Assembly (NCBI GenBank): GCA_035295745.1
Contig: DATGIL010000070.1
Coordinates: 1-64,000, forward strand
DNA from: JAIQFL01 sp035295745
GTDB lineage: Bacteria; Acidobacteriota; Terriglobia; Bryobacterales; Bryobacteraceae
Length of the DNA: 64,000 bases
Direction of reading: 5' to 3'
The position numbers and the translations under genes are program-made. Below are positions 32,952 to 40,514 of this stretch, piece after piece (position 1 is the first letter of the stretch; each line of letters starts with the position of its first letter). The notes below the pieces were generated by a model. That model saw nothing but the letters and a program-made list of their open reading frames with translations. It searched no databases and was not told where the DNA came from.

Positions 32952-34313
32952 TTGACTCCAGCGGCACGCCGCATCAACGGGCTCGAACGATTCGCCGGCC
33001 TGATGTCGAGGTCTGTGCCCGACGCGATCACCGCGGGAGTTCTGCTGACCGTCTTGACGCTGGCGATCGCGCTGCTTCTCGGCAGCCCGCCATCCAAGGT
33101 GGCGGAAGCCTATCACCAAGGCCTGTGGATGTTGCTCACCTTCACCATGCAGATGACGCTCATCCTGGTCCTAAGCTTGGCACTCTCCACCACGCCGTTG
33201 TTCCGTAGAGGCATTGCGCGATTGGCGCAACTGCCGAAGAGCCGTAATCAGTGCATTGCGCTCGCATTCCTGGTGTGCGGTGTGACCTCCTACTTCTACT
33301 GGGGACTGGGCTACGCGCTGAATCCGATGGTGGCGGTATATTTCGCCGCCGCGGCCGAGCGCAAGAAGATCAGGATCGATTTCCCGTTCCTGCTGGCAGT
33401 GACCACGGCGGCACAGGCGCTCTGGCAATACGGCCTCTCTGCGAGTGCGCCGCTGCTGGTGGCCACGCAGGGCCACTTTCTGCAGAACGCGATTGGAATT
33501 GTCCCGTTGGCGGCGACCATCTGGTCCCCTGCTGCCATGCTGCATGAGGCGGTATTTGCGTGCGTGGCAATTGCGGCGTCGTGCTGGATGATGCCCAAGG
33601 ACGTCCACGCCATCTCGCAATTTCCCGAGTCGCTTGCGTTGGCAGAGCGAGTCGAAACCAGACAAGTGGAAGATTGTCGCGGACTCGGAATCGCGCAGCG
33701 CCTGGAGAGTGGCCGGATCATTCCGCTGGTGCTGGCCGCCGTCCTGTTCGCGTGGATCTATTACCACTTTGTGACGAAGCATTTGAGCCTCGACATCAAC
33801 TCGCTGAACACGATTCTGCTGATGATGGGGGTTCTGCTGCATGGTACCGTGAAGCGGTTTGCGGCGGCACTCGAGCAGGGAGCGGGCCGAAGCTGGGCAG
33901 TGATCGTGCTCTACCACCTCTATGCCGGGGTCGCAGGCCTGATTCAGTTCACCGCGGTCGGAGAGAAGGCAGTGGGGCTGGCTGCTTCCATCTGCACGAA
34001 GGCGACGTTTCCTCTGATCACGGCGATCGCGGGGGCGGTGTTCGCATGCTTCATCCCGTCGAGCGGAGGACAGTGGGCGGTACAGGGTTTCGTGACGGTG
34101 AAGACGGCTATGGCGGTTGGCGTATCGGTGCCGCGGGCGATCTTATCTTTGGGCGTCGGCGATCATGTGGGGAACTTTCTCACGCCATTCTGGTACATCG
34201 TGATTGCCGGCATTGCACGCGTGAATTTCCGCTGCTTCTTTGGGTATGGCGTGATTTTTGGCGTGATCTGGTTTGTAATCGGAGTGGTCGTATTTACCTT
34301 TGCCCCGTGTTAG
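32952..34313 (+). CDS. AtoE-like short-chain fatty acid transporter
   Basis: 453 residues from a TTG at 32952 with AGGAGG upstream. About ten to twelve membrane helices; family segments are RRINGLERFAGLMSRSVPDA, YFYWGLGYALNPMVAVYFAA, FIPSSGGQWAVQGFVTVKTA, and LSLGVGDHVGNFLTPFWYIV. The FIPSSGGQWAVQG motif is characteristic of AtoE/TIGR00366 transporters, which move short-chain fatty acids such as butyrate across the inner membrane. It starts 15 bp after the redoxin stop, so both may share a transcript. Its 3' end converges on a pseudogene. Confidence 0.9.
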   Translation: MTPAARRINGLERFAGLMSRSVPDAITAGVLLTVLTLAIALLLGSPPSKVAEAYHQGLWMLLTFTMQMTLILVLSLALSTTPLFRRGIARLAQLPKSRNQCIALAFLVCGVTSYFYWGLGYALNPMVAVYFAAAAERKKIRIDFPFLLAVTTAAQALWQYGLSASAPLLVATQGHFLQNAIGIVPLAATIWSPAAMLHEAVFACVAIAASCWMMPKDVHAISQFPESLALAERVETRQVEDCRGLGIAQRLESGRIIPLVLAAVLFAWIYYHFVTKHLSLDINSLNTILLMMGVLLHGTVKRFAAALEQGAGRSWAVIVLYHLYAGVAGLIQFTAVGEKAVGLAASICTKATFPLITAIAGAVFACFIPSSGGQWAVQGFVTVKTAMAVGVSVPRAILSLGVGDHVGNFLTPFWYIVIAGIARVNFRCFFGYGVIFGVIWFVIGVVVFTFAPC

Positions 34314-35200
34314 AGCCTGGCTGGATTACCTTGAGATCTACAGTTTGCCGCACGTTCGGTGACAGATCGAGCGCGATGCCCAGATTCTCGATGATTTGCG
34401 GAAATCGAAATCCAATGGCGCGTCGTCCGGCACATCCCTCCAAGCGGCGCCTCGTATGTGATACACCGGCACGCTGCGCAAGCGGAAGTTGATTCCTTCG
34501 ACCTCGCCACCGGCCGCGAGCTGCAAGTCTTGCATGATGTCGCTGGCGTTCGGATAAAAGAACGCTTCGTATCTCGTCTCGGGCGAGGTGCGATGGAGGT
34601 TCGCGGGCAAAGTCTGCAGTCTTTGTCCGTCCCGCTGGCCATCCGGCGGCATCCAGGCATGCACGAAATATCCGCCGGCCTCCAGATTGAAGATGCGAAA
34701 CTGCCCGCGGTCGTCGGTAATGGCCGCGTCGACAGTGACCAGTTTTCTCTCGCCGCTGGAGTAGTCATAATGCCAGACTTGAATTTGTGCATTTTGGAGA
34801 GGATCGCCGCTATCGTCCTCAACTTTCCCGCCGATGGCCCCCAACGGGATCATCTCGTGCGCGATGTTGCCGACGTGCTGGTCCTCGCCCACCGTGACGT
34901 CGGCGCGCCGCACCCCCGGCGCCACACGGTAGTTGAACCCTTGCGCCCGGAGATACTCGACCTGATATCGCCCGGGTTGTACATTGGCGATTTGAAACCG
35001 ACCTCCGTCATCGGTGACCCCCACGTAGGAAACTGGTTCTGGAGTGCGAGGCTGACCGTCGCCTTAGGGATGGGGGAGTGAGTGACGGCATTCGTGACAG
35101 TGCCTTCCAGGGAACCCGGCCTGGCGGAAGGCTGGACCTGCGCGAGCATCGCAGCCGCCAATGCATACAGCAGCGAAAAGCGTCTCACACTCACGGCCAT
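34293..35200 (-). pseudogene. frameshifted exported carboxypeptidase-regulatory-like domain protein
   Basis: From the ATG at 35200 the frame gives a signal peptide (FSLLYALAAAMLAQVQPSA) and GSLEGTVTNAVTHSPIPKAT, the start of a CarboxypepD_reg-like domain. At about 35035 the likeness moves to another frame (YVGVTDDGGRFQIANVQPGR, then YQVEYLRAQGFNY and GGKVEDDSGDPLQNAQIQVW). Near 34400 it moves again: the frame gives a junk tail, while another frame reads QIIENLGIALDLSPNVRQTV and ends at 34293-34295. Two frameshifts suggest decay. The 5' and 3' ends otherwise look complete, so the loss may be recent. Confidence 0.75.
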
Positions 35201-35234
35201 TCTACCCTGATCGCGAGCGCACCAGTGCGCTACC

Positions 35235-36791
35235 ATGTTCGCCATGGCCACCTATTCGAGGCGGCAGGTGATCTCCGCTTTCGGAGCCGCGCCTGCTTTG
35301 ATCCTTGGGCGCAAGTCCGCCGCACAGGACTCGCTGCCTGAAATCGCCAAAGGGCCGTTTGACGGCAGTGCCGAGTCGTTAAAGGCCTACGAAATTCCCG
35401 AATGGTTTCGCGACGCGAAGTTCGGAATCTGGGCGCACTGGGGACCCCAATCGGGCGTGGAGAATGGGGACTGGTATGCCCGGAACATGTACATCGAAAC
35501 ACAAGCCCAGTACAAATATCACGTTCAGTTCTACGGACACCCGTCGAAGGTAGGCTACAAGGATCTCTGCCCCATGTGGAAGGCCGACCGGTTCGACGCC
35601 GACCATTTGATGTCGCTGTATCAGAAGGCCGGCGCCAAGTACTTCATGAGCATGGGAGTGCACCACGACAATTTCGACTTGTGGGATTCGAAATACCAGC
35701 CGAAGTGGAACGCTGTTGCCACGGGTCCCAAGAAGGATATCGTGGGGCTGTGGCGGAAGGCTGCCCAGAAGTATGGTCTGAAGTTTGCGGTCAGCGAGCA
35801 TCTCTCCAATAGCTACAACTGGTTGGCGGTATCACACGGTGCGGATAAGACGGGGCCGCTGGCGGGAGTGCCGTATGACGGCTCCGATCCGAAATTCGCT
35901 GATCTGTATCACCCATTTCCGAAGGATCAGGCGATGCCGCCGGCGATGAGCCGGGAGGCGCCAGACTCCTGGAAACTACAGTGGTTTCGCAGGATCAAAG
36001 ATCTGATCGACAACTACCATCCGGATCTGCTTTATACCGATGGGGGCATTCCTTTCGGCGACTACGGTTACAAGCTGGTCTCGCATTACTACAACACCAT
36101 CGCCGACGTACATCGTGGAAAGATGGAAGGCGTCTTTACCAGCAAGACGCGACGCGACTGCGAGAGCGGCACCTGTGTGCTCGACATTGAGCGGGGCGTG
36201 GCCAACGATATTCTGCCAAATCCATGGCAGACAGATACCTGTATCGGCAATTGGCACTATAAACGCGACATCCAGTACAAGAGTGCGAAGACCGTGATCG
36301 ATATGCTCTGCGATATCGTGAGCCGCAACGGTAACCTGATGCTCAACTTTCCTCTGCCGAATGGCGGCCAGTTGGATGGAGGCGAAGCGGCGGTGCTGGA
36401 GGGCATCACGAAGTGGATGGGCGTGAACAGCGAAGGCATATACGGAACGCGGCCCTGGAAGGTATCGGGCAACGTTCCCGCTCCCGCCTCGCAAGAGCAG
36501 GGATTCAACGAGCGCAATCGCAAAGAGCTCACTGCCAGCGATGTTCGATTCACTACGAAGGGCAACGTGCTCTACGCATTTGTGATGGGTTGGCCGGATC
36601 GCGAGGCCGTCGTACCGTTGCTGGCTCTGGGCGGCAAACTGGATGTCGGCAAAATCCGCAACGTGGAGTTATTAGGCCACAAGGGGAAGGTGAAGTTCAC
36701 GCAAGACGAGCACGCCCTGAGAGTCGAATTGCCGGCTCACAAGCCCAGCGATTATGCAGTCACGCTCAAGGTGGCCGGGGCGCAGGCTTGA
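35235..36791 (+). CDS. exported alpha-L-fucosidase (GH29)
   Basis: 518 residues from 35235 (MFAMATYSRRQVI); the ATG at 35244 is equally possible and puts the twin Arg (YSRRQVISAFG) nearer the start, suggesting Tat export. GH29 features: WFRDAKFGIWAHWGPQSGVE, AGAKYFMSMGVHHDNFDLWD, KFAVSEHLSNSYNW, then HPDLLYTDGGIPFGDYGYKL, in which the Asp of YTDGG is the expected nucleophile; later NGNLMLNFPLPNGGQLD. It removes terminal alpha-L-fucose from plant or microbial glycans outside the cytoplasm. It precedes the copper amine oxidase gene by 9 bp. Substrate range is not predictable here. Confidence 0.92.
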   Translation: MFAMATYSRRQVISAFGAAPALILGRKSAAQDSLPEIAKGPFDGSAESLKAYEIPEWFRDAKFGIWAHWGPQSGVENGDWYARNMYIETQAQYKYHVQFYGHPSKVGYKDLCPMWKADRFDADHLMSLYQKAGAKYFMSMGVHHDNFDLWDSKYQPKWNAVATGPKKDIVGLWRKAAQKYGLKFAVSEHLSNSYNWLAVSHGADKTGPLAGVPYDGSDPKFADLYHPFPKDQAMPPAMSREAPDSWKLQWFRRIKDLIDNYHPDLLYTDGGIPFGDYGYKLVSHYYNTIADVHRGKMEGVFTSKTRRDCESGTCVLDIERGVANDILPNPWQTDTCIGNWHYKRDIQYKSAKTVIDMLCDIVSRNGNLMLNFPLPNGGQLDGGEAAVLEGITKWMGVNSEGIYGTRPWKVSGNVPAPASQEQGFNERNRKELTASDVRFTTKGNVLYAFVMGWPDREAVVPLLALGGKLDVGKIRNVELLGHKGKVKFTQDEHALRVELPAHKPSDYAVTLKVAGAQA

Positions 36792-36800
36792 AAGGAATCG

Positions 36801-38702
36801 ATGCGATCGACAGTTCTGCTCTTCATCTTGCTCGACTTGGGATGTGCCGCTGCGGGGCCGCATCCGCTGACTCCGCTGACGGCGCCGGAGATTCAGAACG
36901 CTGTCGGGATCTTCCGAAGGTCCGGGCAGATGCCCGCCAACGGCCGGTTTAGCCTGATCGTTCTCGATGAGCCGCCCAAAGATCTAGTGCTCAAAGGTTC
37001 CGCCCTGCCGCGCCGGGCGTTTGCGGTGATTTACGATCGCGGAGCGAATCGGACATTTGAAGGGATTGCCGATCTCTCTGCGGGCAAAGTCGCGTCTTGG
37101 AAAGAAGTGCCAGGCGCGCAGCCGCCAGTTGGAGAGAACGATTCGATCATCGCAGACCGCATCGTGCGCGCCGATCCTCGGTGGCCGGAATGTCTGCGGG
37201 CGCGCGGCATTCGCGATCCCAATTCCGTGGTGACGGTAGCGTGGCCCGCGGGGTACTTCGCCCTTCGCGGGGACGATGAAGGACGTATCGTGCGAGTCAC
37301 GCCGTACTACGTCGGCAATTCTCAGAACTACTACGCGCATCCGGTTGAAGGCGTCGCGGTCCACGTGAATCTGACTACCGGAAAAATAGTCGATTTCCTG
37401 GATATCGACCGGAACGTTCCGATCTCAACCGAGAATGCGGAACTGACAGGAGGAGCTACCGGGACGCCTCGGCAAGCGCCCGCACCTTTGCAGATCACAC
37501 AACCCAATGGGCCGGGCTTCCAGATCGAAGACGGCGAAGTGCGCTGGCAGAAATGGCGGTTCCGCTACGCGCTGAATCCTCGCGAAGGTCTGGTGTTGTA
37601 TACGGTGGGGTACGAAGATGGAGGCCGCGTGCGATCAGTGATGTACCGGGGGGCGCTTTCGGAGATGGTGGTCCCGTATGGAGATCCGGGTGGCGCGTGG
37701 TTCTTTCGGAATAGCTTCGATGCGGGCGAATTGGGATTGGGAATTCTGGCAAGTTCCCTGAGAGCAGGCGTGGACTGTCCGCAGAACTGCACGCTTTTCG
37801 ACGCGGTCGTAGCCGACGAGTCTGGCCAGCCTCGCACGATTCCGCATGCAGTGGCGCTATTCGAGCGCGATTCGGGGGTGGCATGGAAGCACGGCGATAA
37901 TGCCAGGCGGGCGCGGGAACTGGTGCTCTCGTTTCTCAGCGAAGCGGGGAACTACGAGTACGGCTTCAACTGGATTTTTCACCAGGATGGAACGCTCGAG
38001 ATGGAGGTGCTGCTCACCGGAATCATGTCGGTGAAGGGCGTTGCAGATGGGGCGGAGGAGCCGTACGGCCACATCGTGGCCAAGAATCTTGCGGCGATCC
38101 ATCATCAACACTTCTTCTCATTTCGCCTGGACATGGATGTAGATGGCGGCGCGAATCGCGTGATGGAGATGAATAGCGCGCCCGTACCAGCGGGTCCGCG
38201 CAATCCGTATGGCGGCGCGTTTACGATGCAGATGACGATGCTCGACAGCGAGCGCAAGGCGCAGAGGCGCATGAATCTGGAGACGAGCCGGCGCTGGATC
38301 GTGGAGAGTGCATCGTTGAAGAATGCGCTCGGGCAGCCGACGGGCTACGCGTTGCTGCCGGGCGAGAATGCGGTGCCCTTTCTGCTGCCGGACTCGTGGG
38401 TGCGTAAGCGTGCCGGCTTTCTCAATGCGCACGTCTGGGTGACCCCGTACAATGCGGCGGAGATGCACGCGGCGGGTGATTATCCATATCAGAGCAAAGG
38501 CGGCGATGGGCTTCCAAAATGGACCGCGGCGGATCGCCCAATCGAAGATCGTGATGTAGTGCTCTGGTACACCATGGGGATCACGCACAATCCTCGCCCA
38601 GAAGACTGGCCGGTGATGCCGACGCAGTCCGCAGGTTTCAAGCTGGTGCCGTGGGGATTCTTTGCGAAGAATCCGGTGATGGATCTTCCGGTGAGCAAGT
38701 AG
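36801..38702 (+). CDS. exported copper-containing primary amine oxidase
   Basis: 633 residues with a signal peptide (MRSTVLLFILLDLGCAAAG). The copper amine oxidase catalytic domain is complete: the topaquinone precursor Tyr385 lies in SEAGNYEYGFNW (NY[DE] motif); catalytic base Asp307 in RNSFDAGELGLG; copper ligands His435 and His437 in AIHHQHFFSFRLDMDVDGG and His596 in YTMGITHNPRPEDWPVMPT. It oxidises primary amines to aldehydes with release of ammonia and hydrogen peroxide, in the periplasm or outside. The first gene in the pair is the fucosidase; co-transcription is likely. Confidence 0.94.
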   Translation: MRSTVLLFILLDLGCAAAGPHPLTPLTAPEIQNAVGIFRRSGQMPANGRFSLIVLDEPPKDLVLKGSALPRRAFAVIYDRGANRTFEGIADLSAGKVASWKEVPGAQPPVGENDSIIADRIVRADPRWPECLRARGIRDPNSVVTVAWPAGYFALRGDDEGRIVRVTPYYVGNSQNYYAHPVEGVAVHVNLTTGKIVDFLDIDRNVPISTENAELTGGATGTPRQAPAPLQITQPNGPGFQIEDGEVRWQKWRFRYALNPREGLVLYTVGYEDGGRVRSVMYRGALSEMVVPYGDPGGAWFFRNSFDAGELGLGILASSLRAGVDCPQNCTLFDAVVADESGQPRTIPHAVALFERDSGVAWKHGDNARRARELVLSFLSEAGNYEYGFNWIFHQDGTLEMEVLLTGIMSVKGVADGAEEPYGHIVAKNLAAIHHQHFFSFRLDMDVDGGANRVMEMNSAPVPAGPRNPYGGAFTMQMTMLDSERKAQRRMNLETSRRWIVESASLKNALGQPTGYALLPGENAVPFLLPDSWVRKRAGFLNAHVWVTPYNAAEMHAAGDYPYQSKGGDGLPKWTAADRPIEDRDVVLWYTMGITHNPRPEDWPVMPTQSAGFKLVPWGFFAKNPVMDLPVSK

Positions 38703-38769
38703 CGGCTCAGGGTCGCAAGTCGAGTAACGTCGAAGCATCGCTCGAACGTCACATACTATAATGGAGAGA

Positions 38770-39588
38770 ATGCGATTTTGGCCGGTCCTCTTACTCGTGG
38801 TGTGCGCAAGTGTACTTTGCGCGCAGACGGATGAGGATCCAGAGGTCACTCGCGCGAAGGCTGGAATCGACAAATTGCGAGACTTGGTGGCGGCTGGAGC
38901 GCTGCCACGAGCGCAATTGGAGAAGGCGGAAGCGCAGGTGCTGGATGCGCAGGACGCGGCATATCTTCGGAAGACTCTCTACGGCCAAGACCTTACCGCG
39001 GAGCAATCGGATGAGATGATCGCCGCCGCGAATCGTCGATTCGAGCGTCGTAAGAAAGCTTACGATGATGCGCAGAAACTCGTGGATGCCGGCGTGGCTT
39101 CGCAAGTGTCGCTGGCTACTTTTCTCGACGAGATGGACATGGCGCGTAAAGAGTGCGATCTCGCCTCGTCACGTGCCAAGCTGACGCTTACGCTGGCGGA
39201 AATGGCGCGGGCTGAGGAGGCGTTGGAGGCTAAGTTGGCACAGGCGCCCGCAGAAGCGCCGCAGATTGCCGAACGCTTCGACGGCAACGGCCTGTTTACG
39301 CCGCTGACGTTCAGCAAGATCGAGACGGCATTCACCGATCGTTTCGGAAAGCCGCTGCCGATAAGTGCGATGGGAGAGACGGAGGTGCATCGGGCCCTGG
39401 GTTTCGACCACCGCGGAAGGATCGATGTCGCGCTGAGCCCGGATCAGCCCGAGGGTGTCTGGCTACGCGAATACCTGACCGTCAATAAAATCCCCTTCTT
39501 CGCATTTCGCCAGGCGGTGCCGGGTAAGGCAACAGGTGCGCACATTCATCTGGGTCCCATGAGCACGCGGTTGAAACTCGGCGGATAA
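38770..39588 (+). CDS. exported protein with coiled-coil and M15-peptidase-like C-terminus
   Basis: 272 residues from MRFWPVLLLVVCASVLCAQ (ATG 38770); an ATG at 38761 adds three residues and is part of a TATAAT sequence. After the signal peptide, residues about 20-155 are charged helix resembling TolC-type coiled coils (RAKAGIDKLRDLVAAGALPR; RKKAYDDAQKLVDAGVASQV). The C-terminal part has HRALGFDHRGRIDVALSPDQ, TVNKIPFFAFRQAVPGKATG and AHIHLGPMSTRL, an H...D...HxH arrangement like zinc D-Ala-D-Ala carboxypeptidases of the M15 type. A wall-related peptidase is possible but not shown. Confidence 0.7.
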   Translation: MRFWPVLLLVVCASVLCAQTDEDPEVTRAKAGIDKLRDLVAAGALPRAQLEKAEAQVLDAQDAAYLRKTLYGQDLTAEQSDEMIAAANRRFERRKKAYDDAQKLVDAGVASQVSLATFLDEMDMARKECDLASSRAKLTLTLAEMARAEEALEAKLAQAPAEAPQIAERFDGNGLFTPLTFSKIETAFTDRFGKPLPISAMGETEVHRALGFDHRGRIDVALSPDQPEGVWLREYLTVNKIPFFAFRQAVPGKATGAHIHLGPMSTRLKLGG

Positions 39589-39598
39589 TAGAAGACTC

Positions 39599-40126
39599 AT
39601 GATCGATCCGACTTTGCGAGTTTTGCTCCCCTCCGAAAAAATTCAGGCCCGCATTCGCGAATTGGGCGAACAGATCTCCCGTGATTATCCCGATGGGAAT
39701 CTGCATATGATTTGCATTCTCAAGGGCGCCTGCTTCTTCCTCACCGATTTGGCTCGTGCCATGAAGCGCGACGTGTTTGTAGACTTCATGGGGATTTCAA
39801 CGTATGGCAAGGGGAAGACGAGTTCGGGCGAGGTGAAAGTCACGAAGGATCTCGACATTTCGTTGGAAGGCGCCGATGTGCTGATTGTCGAAGATATCGT
39901 AGACAGCGGCGTGACGCTGAATTATCTCATGCATCTGCTCGAGCAGCGGCGTCCGAAATCGATTCGAATCGCTGCGCTGCTCGATAAGCCGGAACGTCGT
40001 CTGCGCCCGGTGCATGCCAGTTACGTGGGATTCCAGATCCCGGACCAGTTCGTGGTGGGCTACGGTCTCGATTACGCCGAGAAATATCGTAATCTGGACG
40101 ATATCTGCATCCTCGAGAACATCTAA
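39599..40126 (+). CDS. hpt: hypoxanthine phosphoribosyltransferase
   Basis: 175 residues, typical length. The PRPP loop is VLIVEDIVDSGVTLNYLMHL; other family segments are LHMICILKGACFFLTDLARA, DFMGISTYGKGKTSSGEVKV, and FVVGYGLDYAEKYRNLDDIC. The enzyme salvages hypoxanthine and guanine to IMP and GMP using PRPP in the cytoplasm. It starts 10 bp after the previous gene. The frequent acidobacterial partners (tilS, ftsH) are not present here. Confidence 0.95.
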   Translation: MIDPTLRVLLPSEKIQARIRELGEQISRDYPDGNLHMICILKGACFFLTDLARAMKRDVFVDFMGISTYGKGKTSSGEVKVTKDLDISLEGADVLIVEDIVDSGVTLNYLMHLLEQRRPKSIRIAALLDKPERRLRPVHASYVGFQIPDQFVVGYGLDYAEKYRNLDDICILENI

Positions 40127-40239
40127 CGCTTTGAATTGCCGCTCGATCCGCAAATTTTCTCGCCTGGGCGATCATAATCCCGCTCATTTACCGCCTGTAT
40201 TAGGTGAAAGGGAGCCGTCCGATAGACGGATATTCCACA

Positions 40240-40500
40240 ATGACCAGACGCACCCATATTACGTTGCTGGCTGCAGCTATGACTGCGATTTCACCGGCGG
40301 CGGGAAAAGAGAATGACGCAATGCGTGAGCTTTTGGAAGCGAGTCAGAACGAAAAGAAGGGATTAATGTTGTACGTGAAGGGCCAAAGTATCGCTGGAAT
40401 CGTGGTTAAGATCTCTGGCGATACGGTCGAAATGCGCAGTCGCGAATACAGCCGGATTGCCGTCCGCATCGAGTCGATCGATGCAGTCGCAATGGCCTGA
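40240..40500 (+). CDS. small exported protein with Sm-like C-terminal segment
   Basis: 86 residues from MTRRTHITLLAAAMTAISPA (ATG 40240); the ATG 12 codons earlier is in the hairpin-rich leader. The N-terminus looks like a signal peptide ending near AAG. The C-terminal half (KKGLMLYVKGQSIAGIVVKI, then SGDTVEMRSREYSRIAVRIE) has the rhythm of an Sm/Hfq-like five-stranded barrel, but this is weak. It ends 14 bp before the convergent end of the phage cluster, so it marks the element's left border. Function unknown. Confidence 0.65.
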   Translation: MTRRTHITLLAAAMTAISPAAGKENDAMRELLEASQNEKKGLMLYVKGQSIAGIVVKISGDTVEMRSREYSRIAVRIESIDAVAMA

Positions 40501-40514
40501 CAGCAGCGCCCCAA

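Noticed and set aside
38757..38762. TATAAT just before the gene at 38770 as a leaderless promoter
   Set aside because: No -35 box at the right distance and the gene may be read from the upstream oxidase transcript; not listed as a promoter.
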